Assembly (NCBI GenBank): GCA_964035545.1
Contig: OZ037766.1
Location: forward strand, 4,131,722-4,195,721
Length of the DNA stretch: 64,000 nt
Reading direction: 5' to 3'
DNA from: Bugula neritina
Lineage: Eukaryota > Bryozoa > Gymnolaemata > Cheilostomatida > Bugulidae
The translations under genes were made by a program, and so were the position numbers. Numbering within the stretch: the stretch's first letter is position 1; each line of letters starts with the position of its first letter. Shown here one piece after another: positions 36,521 to 60,800 of this stretch. A model generated the notes under the pieces. That model searched no databases, was not told the DNA's origin, and worked only from the letters and a program-made list of their open reading frames with translations.

Positions 36521-38075
36521 AGTTGCAAGCTCGCGAATACGGATATTAGATCTGTTATTGGTCAAAATTAAAACCAATGATTGGAAGGAGTTTTATTGGC
36601 CTCTAAGTAAAACGCTTTGTTATTAGTCAAACAGCTAGCCAACCAGATTAGTTATTATTCAACTAGTACTTTCGAGAAAAACATGCTGAACGTTGGCAAT
36701 CGCTAAGGCAGTAAGTGAACGTCAAACTCAAAGTCAAAGTGAGTTTTGCTGAATCTGCTCAGGTTGCGACAAACAGAGTAAGAAATTTAAAAGTGGGTTT
36801 AAAGTTACAACTTTTTAAATACTAGGTATACAATATTTGTATTATTTAATGATGTTCTGCAAACATCATTTCTGTTTTAGTTTATTTTAATTTTACTCTA
36901 ACGTTTTAGCGGAGATAAATTAAAATTTAAAACCATCACCATCGGCATTTGACCATGATCATGATCATGACGATGATGATCATAATGTCAATAATGATGA
37001 GGCATGACCATCACCATGTGCTTGTAGTAGAGCTAATTTTCAGTAGTATTACTGTATTAGTATTACTGTAACTATTACTATTACTAGTACGGTATAAGAT
37101 TCTTTCGCAGTTGATGGCACGGTGTTGAAAGTGAATTAGATTGAAAGTAGCATGCCTTATTTGAATACACAAATGTTTTTATCTATGCCAAATCATATGA
37201 ACAATATCAATATTTTCAGTTTACAAAACCACAAATGTCAAACTCAACCACATACTAATTGGTCACAGGTACAGTGTAACCGGAAAAGAAAATGAACCTA
37301 AAGACTGAGGCAATGAATTCACGGGACGCATGAATACCGCCCTACGCACGGTAAAGCCAGCTTATTTAGCCCACTTTAATCTATAATTTATACGAGTGCA
37401 CGCATAGCCACCCAACCCATGTAAGAAAATAGCATTATAACCGGACCCACTTAAATTAATATATTTAAATGTTCGGCTGTTATAACCGAACCCGGTTTGA
37501 CTTATGTTGATTAGTTTCCGGTTGTTGTAGGACTTGCCCAGGCACCAGAGACCAGACTCAAGTAAAACTAGAAAAAGCCCCATTACAGATAAAGAAGCAA
37601 CCAACTTAAAAAATGGAAGAACTTTAAACCACACCACTGATCAATATATGAAGACTAATGATATTTGTTGTTGCATAATGCATGTTGTTGCAATATTCAC
37701 TGATAAAAAAATTGTTTTTTTATCTATCAAATTATTAAAGCAACATCTAGCTGCTTACTGTAAATATGTATAAATAAAGAAAACTAAAATATTGTTCTGC
37801 AATAAAATGCAACTTTATATTCCTAACTAATATTTTAAAAAATCACTGATTGTCTTTAAACAAGAGTTGACTGAAAACAAAAATATTAAGAGAAAATTTG
37901 ATGCAATGTAGCATTAAATATGCATAAAAAATAATTTACTGTGTATTAAATATTAACAAAAAACGATAAAACAAAAAGGTACAATCAAAAGCATTGACTG
38001 TTGAATGCAGTGTTAGGTACACATAAACCTTTCACCAGCTCGAATAGCTTCTTTATATAGGCCTCGGATGAGGAT

Positions 38076-38303
38076 CTAGCCAATAAACAAGGTGATCAGA
38101 GCCGTTTGCAAGTTTAGCCAATTGCTTGTCAAACTGTACTGGATGCACAAGAACTTCTGCAAGATGGTAGAGAGTTTGGTCCCCCCCAGATCACATCCAC
38201 CGCACACAACCACACTGACTGGCCGGTTCACTTTGGATGAAAGATTAAGATGATCTACTGTTGTACACATCATAAATATTTCTGCACTAGAAGTTCGACT
38301 CAT
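38076..38303 (-). CDS. Doubtful 75-codon ORF directly after a splice acceptor
   Basis: ATG at 38303 follows a good acceptor (TTATTTACAG) without a gap, and the frame runs 75 codons to TAG at 38078-38076. A strong minus-strand donor (ACGAG|GTAAGT, exon end 39531) 1.2 kb upstream could close a non-coding first exon. The protein begins MSRTSSAEIFMMCTTVDHLN and contains VSVVVCGGCDLGGTKLS. I recognise no family. It may be a small lineage-specific gene, the last exon of a larger one, or chance. Confidence 0.2.
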   Translation of the reverse strand: MSRTSSAEIFMMCTTVDHLNLSSKVNRPVSVVVCGGCDLGGTKLSTILQKFLCIQYSLTSNWLNLQTALITLFIG

Positions 38304-38859
38304 CTGTAAATAATTGTACAAGGTGGATTAACATAGTCTGAAAATAAATACAATTTATTTGAGCAGCTTATAGAACAATTCAATTTATGTTGAAATAGTA
38401 AAATTTGCCACACCATTTGAATTTGGCGTTATTGATATAGGCTTTTGGGTTAGCTATGTAGAGGTTAGAGCACACAGGCTTAGTACACCTGCAAGTTATT
38501 GGGTTTGTTCCTAGTGACATTAACAAGTTTTAATTACTATTTAACTTCTTAAATCCAACACCCATTGATAGAAGGCTTTCTTTAGTGATGCATTAGCAAT
38601 GTATGCTGATATAAAGCCTTAGATGAAGAAAATCAGCAATTAAATCTTGCAAAGCAAAGACATGTTCTTGGGCATCGTCAACAGAGGAACCATCAAGTTC
38701 AACAAAACATAATGTTTACCACAATGTTACATTCATTAATTGTAATTTCATTTGCAAACAAAAATGTAATACTAATTAGTAATTGCATTTAATTTTTGTT
38801 TACCTATAATAAATATTATAGTTACTTGCTATCAATATCATTATGTTTTGTAATAGTGG

Positions 38860-39110
38860 GTTACACTAATACTAATAGTAATATACTAAGTCTAACTGAG
38901 TATTAGATTTAGTGTAACACTAATACTAATAGTAATACTCAAATAGTAATTACTATTACAACTATAAGTAATTTAATAGTAACACTAACAGTAGCATATT
39001 ACTTATAAATTTTATTAGTATTACTATTAGTATTAGACTATAAGTATTAGTATAACTATAAGATTAAGTATAACTATTAGTATTACTATTACTATTGGTA
39101 TTTATTACAT
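38860..39110. repeat. ACTATTAGTATT-type simple-sequence tract
   Basis: Imperfect mix of TAGTAT, ACTATT and AGTAAT words in both orientations. Similar tracts lie at 39770-40085 and 26510-26770. Confidence 0.6.
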
Positions 39111-39733
39111 TTTAAACTGAAAGTTAAAGTAGAACTTATTAAATACTTATAGTTATACTTTTATTTTATATTTAAATTAAAGCTGAACTATTGATTGCAT
39201 TTATATTTTAATTTGAAGCATATTAATTATTATAATATTAATTAAATCAAATTACTTTCACTTTGAAGCTTTAGAAAAAGTATAAACCAGAGTCCTCTAA
39301 CGATATCGGAACTAAGGTGGTTACGACCGATGACGTTGCGTAGTCACAGTCTATAAAAATTGAAAATTTAAATGCATTTTACTCATTTAATAGCAGCTGA
39401 AACAAGATATAGTTGCAAAAATATTGTTTATATGATAATATGGCAGTGAGATATGTAATAAAAATAAGCTTAGCTATAATAAATTAAACCAAAATCATTC
39501 ATATAAATTTCGACGAATTCTGCAACTTACCTCGTGTGAATTTCAATATGAAAATGATGAATTATTTCAATGCCACTACTGCCTATATTATAACCCTACA
39601 ATATGCCCCAAAAATATTCGGATTGGAAGCTACAGAAAGGGATGAAAAACCCATTCGAAAGTGACTTGAATTCAGTCTTTAATTACGATGGTGTCAATTC
39701 CCGAGGTATGGGTGAGAATTTGTGAGACTTTAG

Positions 39734-39743
39734 GTCACGTGAT
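39734..39743. promoter_or_regulatory. CACGTG E-box (CLEAR/USF-like)
   Basis: GTCACGTGAT contains the bHLH-zip core CACGTG flanked as in TFEB/USF sites. It lies about 470 bp upstream of the ZPR1 start codon. Motif match only. Confidence 0.3.
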
Positions 39744-40211
39744 CGAGGGAAATTCCCGTCATCTCCCTACCTACTATTACTATTAGTATTACTATTAGTA
39801 TTAGACTTAGTGTAAGGTGGTACTATGACTATCGCCATCGGTATCTCAATCTGGGCCTATTACATTTACTTTTAGTGATTTACTCTTAGTATAAGTATTA
39901 CTATTAGTATTAGTATAAGATTAAGCATGTTTTTAGAGGAGGCCAGCATAAGGCATAGCTCAATTTTATAGACCCAAGACTGACATATGTTGTAATTATT
40001 CATTTCAAAGCACCCTAGGCCTATGCTAATTAATTTTTATTTCAGTATTACTATCAATATCAGCATAACTATTACTATTAGTATTTAGATTTCAAATCTG
40101 AATCTGAATCACTAACACTATCAGCCATCAGGACTGTAATTTAATTGTTACTCGAACTATTTGAATTTTTATGTCAATTGTAATTTGAACAGGTTATAAA
40201 ATAAAAAGAAC

Positions 40212-43200
40212 ATGGATTTGAATAGCCCACATATTGTTCAAGAAGAACTCAAATATGCTGGATCTAAAACTGCACCAGTTTTTGAAAATATAAGTGCGGA
40301 TAGTCAAGAGCAGACACCAACCATCATTGAGAGTTTGTGCATGAGCTGCCACAAACAGGTATTTTTAAGCTCACATTATATTTCTTGTTATTAGTTACCT
40401 CAGTACTGTGAAGTGGTACTATTAGATGGTTTTCTCCATGTATTCTATAGTAGCCAATGGCTAGCCATTAGCTTAGGTTTACTGTCAAAAGCAGTTATAA
40501 TTTTAAAGTTTTGTTTATATTTATATTATGATTTATATGTTTTATTATGATAGCTTTTGTATAATGACCATTTATTCAAAGTGATTGTACAGTGAAAATA
40601 CCATTGCTAATCATGGTGGCAAATATTGTCCTCGTTGCTTTCCTAGGGCTGTACTAAGCTAATGCTCACAAGGATACCCTTCTTCAAAGAGGTTATTATT
40701 GGATCCTTTGAATGCAGCCATTGCAGTTACAAAGATTCTCAAATCACATCTGCAGGTGAAATTCAAGAAAAGGGAGTCAAGATTGCTTTACAAGTTTCAG
40801 CTGTCGAGGTAAGCCTTTTGTGTTAGAATTTTCTCACCACTTGAAAGCTCTTTTAATGCATAACTATACAGTCTTTCTGATCTGCTTATATAGGTCACTC
40901 ACTTTTTGGCTCTTGCATATTGCTTGCTAAATCGCTTCTTTCAGATTGCAGTATTCGTTATTACACAAGCAGTTGCGACTAGAGGCTTTTTTAAATTGAT
41001 TTTCATTATGGGGTTTTGTGCACATGCTAATTAAAAATTATCCTTTCATTTTTATGTTGAATTATATTTTAGGACCTCAATCGGCAAATAGTGAAGTCTG
41101 ATGCGGCAGTAATAAAAATCCCACAAGTGGAACTGGAAATACCAGCTAAGAAAGGCTGTAAGACTATTAACTGTTTTGAGTAGTATAAATTGTGATTTGC
41201 TAAATTTCTCTTTGCTTCCTTGTCCTTTGTCTACTCACATGAAATACTTGAGTGTTAAAAGACAAATCTTTTTTTGAAATCTGAACTCGACGTCCTAATT
41301 GTGCAAATACTGAATGATGACCGAGCTGCCAAATAAATGAATGCCAATTGCTTTCAGGTCTAACAACCATTGAGGGAACTATCAACACAACTTGCGAAGA
41401 GCTGTTGTATGACCAGCCCGCCCGGAGACTCATAGACCCTGACAATGCTCAGAAGATTGACGACTTTATTGGTAGACTGAAGATGTTGCTGTTGGTCAAA
41501 GAGCCGTTTCAGTTTGTAAGTTGGGAGTTTTTCATCTCCACTTTTATTATTATTATAGACTATGGTGGTTTGTTAGCGTATTGCAATGACCCAAATGTTG
41601 TACATTGCTGATGCTCTTCTGGCTATGAAAATACGGAAGTAGCTGTGTCTAATGTCTAGTTTATAACAGTTATATATTTATTTGTGACCTGCAATTGCTT
41701 TCCAGCTGAATTTAGAGTTACTACTTACTTAGTATTGTCTTGAAAAGTAATTATAAAAAAAATTCATTTCAGTCATTTCAATTGCTATTCAATTTTCGTA
41801 GTAGTCCACTGCTATTTGTTAAGACTAAAATGACTCTAGTTTTCTGTAATGTATTGCTTAACATTTCAGATTATTGAGGACATAACTGGAAATAGTCACG
41901 TAGAAAACCCCAAGGCACCTTCGGCTGACCCTCTACTTCACACTATACGCTTCTTTAGAACCAAAGCCCAGAATGACCTCCTCGGAATCGAAACTCCAAA
42001 TAGTCAGGTGTGAGATACAGACCTCTGGGGTTGTAAATTTCTTTACATGACCTTTCACCTCTTTGCTATGTATCAAAAAAGTTCTTCCTGGTAAATGTTA
42101 AATTGGTTTATTACAGCCATCAACTGCAGTCGCCCACCCTAGCGTTACGCCACTGGCAGGGGAGCCAGGTGTTGCACCTATCAATTTCTCTGACGAGGTT
42201 GGTAGTCATCACAATCACTGTGTGACTTGTAGTCACGGTTTGTAATTACTTGATTTAAAGCTGTTTGTTTAGAGGGATAGATGTTTGTGTGTTGCCTTAG
42301 GCTATAGGTAGGTTAAGCGATTTCCTTAATGATATGAAATGAATAATTTCTCTGTGGGCAGGTAATGCAGTTTGCCGGTGTATGTAACATGTGTAATGCT
42401 CCGTGCGTGACCAACATGAAGATGGTGAACATACCGAGGTTTAAGCAAGTCATCATCATGGCTATGGCTTGTGACCGGTGTGGCTACAAGAACAATGAGG
42501 TCAAGCCTGGGGCCGGCATAGAAGAGCAAGGAGTTATCTATAATCTGTTTATAAAAGACTCCGTTGACCTCTCACGAGATCTTCTTAAGGTGAGTTAGCA
42601 GATGGTAAAATAAGTTCTGAAGAGATTGTTTGAATCATTACACTCCTACTTCTAACATATGATAAGCAACAAATCTCTAGTTCAAGTTTTGGGAATAGTT
42701 TTATAGTTATTGCTGTATAGAATACATTTTTAATAAATAGAATACATATATATATATATATAACACATATTGCTATATAGAATACATATATAACACATAT
42801 TGCTATATAGAATACTTATATAACACATATTGCTAAATAGAATACATATATAACACATATTGCTATATAGAATACATCTGTTAAACATGTCAACCATGTT
42901 ATGCTGTAGTCTGATAGTGCTTCCTGTATGATTCCCGAGCTAGACCTCGCACTCGCTCCGGGAACACTTGGAGGGAGATTTACAACAGTTGAAGGTCTCA
43001 TCTCTAACATCAGAGATCAGGTAGATTAGAATTATTAGCATAGCTATTACACAATCTGTTCTGTTTCTAATCGTCTTTTGCCAACCACTGTCCTATTGAA
43101 GGTATCTTGTAGGGGAGACAACTTACAATGTCTTGCGTGTTGAGCTATGCAACATACAGTCAAGTAGTTGAAGTTCTTTCTTGGTGTCTTATAGTTTTTA

Positions 43201-44365
43201 GTTCACCTTAATTATAGTGAATTTTGGTATTATAATCATCATATTATTATACAATTGTAACTAATATAATATTTTATCAAATTTATTTGTCTGAGGTACA
43301 TGAGCCAGACATTGATTTGCTAAACTGAACATCATGAACTCTGGAGCAGAGTTATTCTCAGGATTTTATTGGTTTAATCTGCTAAAATTAATAAATTCCG
43401 GTTTGATTTGGGGGGAGGGGTTAATTTTAATTCATTTTCTAAACTCAATATTTAATTAATCCTTTCTATAATCAACTTATAATAGTGTATAGAGCTGTTT
43501 GATAGGTTCTATACACTAGAATAATGTGGTAAGTTCAGCACAGTAACTCCGTTACATCACGTTGTATTAAGGGGTGTTTGTTTCAGTTGAGAGACACAAA
43601 CTTTACTTTCACCGGAGACAGTGCAAGTGAAGGAAGCAGAGAGAAGATGAGTAAGCTTTGTGATAAGCTGAGTGAGATTATAGCCGGTAAATTACTCGGG
43701 GAGTTTCACATGGTGCTGGATGATCCCACAGGAAACAGTTACCTGCAGGTACGTGTCACCTGTATTCATCTAAAATTTTCTTATGTTTTACAATGACATA
43801 TTCAGTTTGATCATGTTATTCTATTTTGTGTTTTGTTTGTAAATCTTTCTTTGAGTCTTTTAAAATGAAATGCTTCTGAAGCAGCTCTAAGAACAGTAAT
43901 AACTATCATTTCCCTTGAAAGATCGTATTAAAACCTGGTTATCAAATTCAGTTTCAAATGAATTTTTTGACAGTGATCTGTGAACAGATTCGTCGCACAA
44001 ATTCATAGTACAGATAGATATTAAATTTGAAAATTTGTGACTTTTTGAGAAGGATTTGGTTGCCAGACATTTGAAATTATTTTATAAGATAATATATATT
44101 AAGCTAATGAAATATTTTCAATGCATCAATCACCTAACTCTAATAAACAACAATGTTTAGCTCAATACATATCAATATTGATTCTTTGATGCCCATAGTT
44201 TGATGTTTAATTGAATTAACAATATTGAAGGATATCTATGAGCCAGAGGCAGATCCCTGTCTGAAAGTAGAACGGTATGAGAGGACAGAGGAGCAAAATG
44301 AGGAACTCGGGCTGATGGATATGAACACTGAGTCTACTGATGGTATGAAGCCACTCAGGAGCTAG
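40212..44365 (+). CDS. ZPR1: ZPR1 double zinc-finger protein
   Basis: ZPR1 binds translation elongation factor eEF1A and acts as its folding chaperone; in vertebrates it also binds the SMN complex. Ten exons (40212-40358, 40647-40808, 41073-41157, 41358-41515, 41870-42007, 42117-42197, 42362-42589, 42910-43020, 43587-43748, 44231-44365) join to 468 aa (human 459). The tandem architecture is clear: zinc finger 1 C43/C46...C72/C75 ([19 protein letters not shown]), homology domain A with the GLTTIEG-like CLTTIEGTI and a diverged [14 protein letters not shown], zinc finger 2 C265/C268...C294/C297 ([33 protein letters not shown]), and domain B with [11 protein letters not shown] and [12 protein letters not shown]. 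It ends in an acidic tail ([12 protein letters not shown]). A plus-strand AATAAA lies at 44740-44745. Confidence 0.97.
42741..42880. repeat. 30-bp minisatellite in ZPR1 intron 7
   Basis: About 4 copies of AATACATATATAACACATAT then TGCTATATAG, the first copy expanded by a TA run. Confidence 0.9.
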
Positions 44366-45020
44366 CATCCTCATTATCTTCTATTATTTTTACAAACATA
44401 GTCCAGGAAAATGGCAAGATATCTTGAAATATTTTACCAATGCATTATTTAGTCATTGACTAAGTAAAATACTGACCAACTTCTTTAGATTTTGTACAAG
44501 TGATATGATGTTTACGTGTCCACATGGCTAATATTTTTTACTATGTCCACATAACAGCTTTCATTTAAGTGGGATGCATTTATTTTGAATATAATCATAA
44601 AATAGTTTAATTGTAACTTCAGAAATCTATGTATGTGAATTTTCATGGTTTATCACTTAGCATTTGATTGCTTTACTTATTGGTATAGCATGGTTACTAA
44701 CACTGCATTTTACTCTAAACATTTAAATATATGCAATATAATAAAACATAAATATGCAAATGAATGCCATCACATTACTCTTATTTTGCTCCAACTTGTT
44801 ACATATAGAAGCTATGTTTGTGCTAGATGTCTGCATCTGTTCAGGGTAATAATGAAACAAATCACCATTTATAAGCTATGGCTCATGATTTATTTTCCTA
44901 AAAGTAACAAAAAGGAATTCTATATTGGATAGTCACTCCCAACTTCATAAATATCCACGAACTATATCTTACATAATTTGTATAAATATAAAATAGTTGA
45001 ATGCCTGAGCTCCGTCATTC
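44366..45020. other. Convergent 3' spacer, ZPR1 / SPAG16
   Basis: Holds both 3' UTRs: AATAAA at 44740-44745 (+, ZPR1) and at 44894-44889 (-, SPAG16). The 95-codon plus frame at 44645-44932 is not supported. Confidence 0.5.
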
Positions 45021-48000
45021 CTAAGACCATATTCGTACGGTGTAGTCACTGCCTGCTGACACCAAGAACTCTCCTGTCCGGTCAAACAAAGTGGCCTGCA
45101 CGGCATCCTCGTGACCAATCAGCGACGTCACTTTCCCTGAAGACACTTCGTACATCTTGACAGTTGAATCGTTACTGGAGACAGCCAATAGCTGCCCAGA
45201 AGAATCAAATGAGACATGATTGGTTGGATGTGGACCAATGTCTACAGAGGCTAATTGACCAAGAGTTCTAACATCAAATAGCTTGAGATTGCCGTATGAA
45301 TCGCAAGAAGCTATGGTGTCTCCTTTGGTGTTGAAGGTAGCGCTGTTGATAGAGTACATGTGTCCGTAAAAGGTCTGAGCGCATAAGCCAGTCCTGGTGT
45401 CCCAGAGAGACAGCGTCTTGTCAGCAGAGCTGGTCAATATAGTGTTGGAGTAAGGCACATACTGAACACTGTTCACAGAATCCGTATGACCTCTCAGAGT
45501 GTATCGACATCGCAGACTGTTCAAGTCCCACACTTTACTCGTGTTGTCCATGGAGCAGGTAGCCAGGAAATCTCCACAAGCGTGCCAAGAGACCCCCCAT
45601 ACAGCGTGCTTATGCTCCATAAATGTATGTACACATTCAGCCTTTGAGAAATCCCATATCTTCACAGTGGTATCTCCACTGCCTAAAATGATAAACAATT
45701 TTCAGAGTTCAATTTTATCGCCATGTTTAGTGATTTCTTTGAAGCAGCATAAGAACTTGACACCAATGTGATAATATTTTGCACACTATTTATATTATTA
45801 AATTCCTTGTAACTAATTCTCAATATCGAACCTGTAGCCAGTTTCCCTCCTGATGGATGGAAGTCACATGATGAAACCCAGTCAGTGTGACCTTCACCTG
45901 TCATCACAAGGTCACCACTGGGTACCGCCCACATTTTCCATGTAAAATCATCACTGGTAGTTGCTATAATCTGCTTGCGCGGATGCAAAGCAATACTTGA
46001 CACAGCCAATGAGTGAGCTTGGTAAGTGGATGTCAGGCGGAACCCACCAGTTCTAGTCAGGTGACCAGGTGAGTTTTTAGCATATATTAAGTAAGGGTTG
46101 ATGCCACTGTCCACAGGAAATTCAGAATCCTGAAACGATAAAATTAAAATTTTTTTATTAATTTATAAATTTTACTAAAAGTTATAGGCTTTATCACAGA
46201 AGCCCTATAGTTTTATTACATGTAGCAGGATTAATAGCAAATTTTGAATAATTTATGAGGAGTTGTCACCTCTTTTACTACAGTATATAGTATTAGTGTT
46301 ATCTATGCTATTTATTGACAGCAAGAATGCAGACAGATTTATTATATAATGCAACATGATTAGGTGTGAAAAATAACTAAACTACTTGATTCAACTTTTA
46401 GTTATTCCTGTGCCAGTCTTTAATACAGGTTTGCTGATTTCTAATAAATGTTGCTAATCTTTTTTATTACATTTAGATTTTAGACTAACAATATTTGAAC
46501 TTGGACTCACATTCTCATGCTTCTTTTGCTGTCCAGCATTGGCCATATCCTTCCCAACCTCTTGCTTTTTCCTCTCCTCCACCAATGCTCTCTGACTAGG
46601 TCCCAAGCCATTCTCATCCACAGGCAGCTCCAGACCTTTCTTGCACATCCTCTGAGATGGAACAGACATAAAAGGTGGAGCCCCTACTGAACTGGTGTCC
46701 TATATAAAAATAATGTCATATATTTAGAATTAAAGTTTACAAGATAAGTGTAATTTCAATCACTTGATTGTTGGTTTATAGTAAGATGAAGGTATTTTGC
46801 CTAAACCTAAAGTACACGATACTTACTTATGATTATGGTAATATCGAAAAAAACTTCAACATTCGGTTTCAATCTATCATAATCATGTTTCAATTATGCA
46901 AAAGATACAAATCTGGATTGTAATTTGTTTTGCTACAAACTATGTTGGGAACATGTTTTTAACACTTAAAATGCAGTGTTGAAGCCATCCATGACATCAC
47001 GGTGACATCGCAAGTAATACCTTAATGACACCACAATGACATTATAGTGAGATAATATTGGTATTATAGTGACATCATAGTGGCATCGTGGTAACATTTG
47101 ATGTCATAGTGCCATTACAGTGGCATGATAAAACAAGTGACAAAACAGTGACCTTATAGTGACACAGTGTTACATTCCAGGCCATCTAACCTTCTATGGC
47201 CTAAGATACAGCTGTTCTACTTTGAATGCTATATAACACAGCGTCTATTTACTACCTTGAGAGCATCAATATTCTTTAGTGTGTTCTGCAATCCAGTAAC
47301 TTGTCCTAGAGCTCTATCTTTCTCAAGTTTTGAAAGCATCTTCTCTTTCATGGCAGTTTCATATTTAGTTTTCAGGTGTCTCAGAGTGGGTTCATAAGAT
47401 GCATAGTGTGCCTACACACATTTTATAGTGTAGATAACTACTAATATAACATGCAAAACAAAGCAGTGGTTGCATTTGCCTAAATCGTTTAATGTAAAAA
47501 TTTAAAGTTAAGCCAAAAATTTGATTTAAATTTCAATTGCTAGCAGACAGCTTTAAAACTTAAATTATTACTAGTGTTTGTCTATCAAATCTCCTATTAT
47601 ACTTGCTTCATTGTAATAATTATATATTATATGATATATTATATACTATTATATATAAATTTTGAAAAATCTTGTGTGCCATAAATGAAATATAGTAGTG
47701 AACCTATTAAAAATTCTTGCTGAAAACATTCAATATTCAGTAGAAATCTATTTAGTAATTTGAGCTTCAACCAAACTACTCAATACTAAAAATGAGTAGA
47801 TAGTAAAAATAGTGCAATAAAAGTTATTTATGCTGATTAATTTAATCATGGTTTTAAGTTTTAGGTCGTAGAGAATTGAAAAAACAAAAATTTTAATATT
47901 GTAAATGTGAGAAAGTAAAATCCTTCGGCCTAAGAATTGCAATGAACTTACTTTGAGTTTCTTAATTTCTGTAACAAGAGCATTCTTCTCTTGTACGACT

Positions 48001-49170
48001 CTTCTGTGGTGCATTCTGTGGTAATCTCTTTCTTTTCTTAACTTCACATATGCCTCTCTAGCCTGCATAGCTGCTTTTTTAAACTTGTCCACTTCTTTTC
48101 TTAAATATTTTGTCTGAAATTATAAGTGTTTTTAAATATGCATGTAAATGCATACTTTTGAAATTTTATTGTTAGCTAAATTGTTGTACGTGGTAGTTTC
48201 TGTAACATGCAACATGTTTTTTGCTTGACTGTAACACATGTGGTTGCAACTATAGGCATATATTTTAACTTTTAACAAAATATTTATAGCAATTCTCAAG
48301 TCATCAAATTGTTGATTAAATGGGACTTTCATTAAAATAAATATATACCTCAGTTTCTAAGTTGCCATTCTGTGTGTAAACATCTGGTACATCTGTAGAA
48401 TAGTCATCTCTAATGGCACCTTTTTGCTGTAGCTCATACCACTCACACTGAAACGTGTTTAATGTTTTTTGCATGCCCATTCTAACTAAAAAATTTCTAA
48501 CGAAATCATCCACAACTTCTGGTCTAGTTGTCAAGATAGACCTTTCGAGTTGTGTCCCTTGCACCTACAAAAACAAAGTCCCAATTCACAATAATGTTTG
48601 AGAATGACATAATACAGAACACAGTGGCACACATTACTTATGCATATTAGCTATTGCTAATGTAACAGACCAGTAAATTGTGACAAATTTTGCAATATAT
48701 GTTTTAACTTTTAGTGCTTACTAGCTTATATTCCAATGCCATACAATGAGTTTGAAATTATGTTTGGTTTTCATATAACAATAATATTTTAATTTTCAAA
48801 TATAAGTATCAGGAATTTTATTTGTTAACTACAGACGCGTAATAAATCATTGACTTGAACTCTTTAATGTTAAAAAAATTTCATTTCAAGTACTAAACAA
48901 TGAGTGTCACACTGTTACAGAATTCAATAGTAAAAGTCATGGATATAATGATAATCGTATTGATAATCATAATGGTAAGGATGTGTAACTTACATTTGCA
49001 GCCTCAGCATCTCCTTTTGCTTCGTTTATTACTCTAAGAGCTGTATCTAAATCTTCTTCAACAATGCTTGTGTAATCATCTTCTAATGGAATTTCTTCAT
49101 AATTAAATTCTTCATCAGAATCTACAGGTATTTCGTGCTTCTCAATGTAATAAGCTTGCTCGTCCGCCAT
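45021..49170 (-). CDS. SPAG16: SPAG16 / PF20: WD-repeat protein of the axonemal central apparatus
   Basis: Orthologue of Chlamydomonas PF20, found on the bridge between the two central microtubules and needed for ciliary and sperm motility. Seven exons (49170-48994, 48564-48349, 48113-47952, 47411-47256, 46699-46511, 46129-45832, 45682-45021) join to 619 aa (human 631). Order: acidic N-terminus (DSDEEFNYEEIPLEDDY); LisH-like helices near 70-110 (VVDDFVRNFLVRMGMQKTLN, TFQCEWYELQQKG, VPDVYTQ); coiled coil about 132-240 (ERDYHRMHHRRVVQEKNAL, KEKMLSKLEKDRALGQVTGL); a charged linker; then seven WD repeats from about 320 to the C-terminus (GHTDWVSSCDFHPSGGKLAT, GDTTVKIWDFSKAEC, SSADKTLSLWDTRTGLC, ending SDYTVRIWS). 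The ATG (ATGGCGG) is in good context. Half of an RFX site (AGCAAC) lies just upstream, but no full X-box. Confidence 0.96.
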
Positions 49171-50412
49171 GATTGCTGTTGTGTTGCTAAGCTACAGCGA
49201 CGTCTTGTACATTGTTCTAAAACAAGCGTTTTGATTAGTTATAGATATTAATCATTGTCCACTCAAATTAGGTTAGCATATACAATCATGCTTTTGATTG
49301 ATTAAAACACTTTAGCCGCTTCGAAAACCACGTGTAGCGTAACCTAGTTGGTTTGTGCTAAAATTATTCTGCAACAGTGAGGAATATTCAACAGTATAAT
49401 TATAATATCTAAGGATGGCAAGAATCGATGGTTAACAGATGGTGTTAGCAAACCTTTACTGTCATTAAATAAACAAAAATTACCAGTTTCAAGATCATAA
49501 GGATGCCCATGAGAAAATAAAAGTTGCACCTTAAAACCTGAGTTACCTATGAAAAAGCACAAACAGTAAACATATTTACAACTTACTGCTGATCGATTTG
49601 TTGAATGTTATAGATCTATAATAATTACTATAATCAGGCATGGATGATCAAATTTGCTAACATATTTTACTACCAACTTGCATGTACAATAAAATATCAT
49701 TGCAGCTTAAAATACTCCAAAGTGTTTTCCTTAATATTTAAAACTTTCTATATGCTTTCATTATTATGTCAAAATGCCATTTCTGCTATTTGCATTGGTT
49801 TTTTTTAAATAAAAAGCTTCACCAGTAACTGATTTACAATAATTTATGGAGATATTTTAACAGTTGGTAGTACCTTTACTAAGTTCTATTAGTTTGTAAG
49901 AGAAATTAAATTGAATTTCAAAATTACTGCAGATGTGTACAAGTTACATAAAGAAGACCTGGACAGCTAAGCTAGCAAAATAATTTGAAAACCGGTTGTA
50001 AATTTAAATTTTATTATAAGTTTAAAAAATCTTACAAGAAAAAGGGTGTAATTAAAATATTGTGAGTCAACACCGTAAAATAAATTATAGTAAAAAGAAG
50101 TTGCCATAAACAGAGAGTGCATAGCCCAAGTTTATAATACTATAAGAGAAGCCACCTTAAAATATCCGACAATTTATAGGAAAAAACTTTCTCATTTTTG
50201 AGATACTTTCTAAAGTAATCTATGCTGTACAAAATAAACAAATACAATTAAAACACCATAATACAATACTATTCGGCTAAATTAATTTATTAAACAGAGA
50301 TTATGTGTTTTGCCTTCTGACACCTAAAGCCAGGAATTTTCTTATTATTCACAACTTTTTATACGTAAGCACCATAAAATAAAACATTTGGCAATTATAG
50401 AGTCACTGCAAT
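49171..50412. other. Spacer between SPAG16 (5' end) and PTK2 (3' end)
   Basis: SPAG16 promoter side on the left, PTK2 3' UTR on the right, with a minus-strand AATAAA at 50291-50286. AT-rich, no supported ORF. Confidence 0.5.

Positions 50413-60800
<10,388 letters not shown>

Larger units (their letters stand above)
36521..40211. other. Repeat-rich divergent spacer between PSMD2 (-) and ZPR1 (+)
   Basis: 36955-37090 is a CATGAT/ATGATG then TAGTATTAC tract. 37430-37500 carries a near-direct repeat TATAACCGGACCC / TATAACCGAACCC and the inverted pair GTTCGG/CCGAAC. 38860-39110 and 39770-40085 are ACTATTAGTATT-type tracts. A palindromic E-box GTCACGTGAT lies at 39734-39743. One doubtful minus-strand ORF is listed separately (38076-38303). 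The promoters of both flanking genes must lie here. Confidence 0.5.

Noticed and set aside
37362-37637. 91-codon minus-strand ORF with a hydrophobic start
   Set aside because: No splice or homology support; it lies over simple and inverted repeat sequence.
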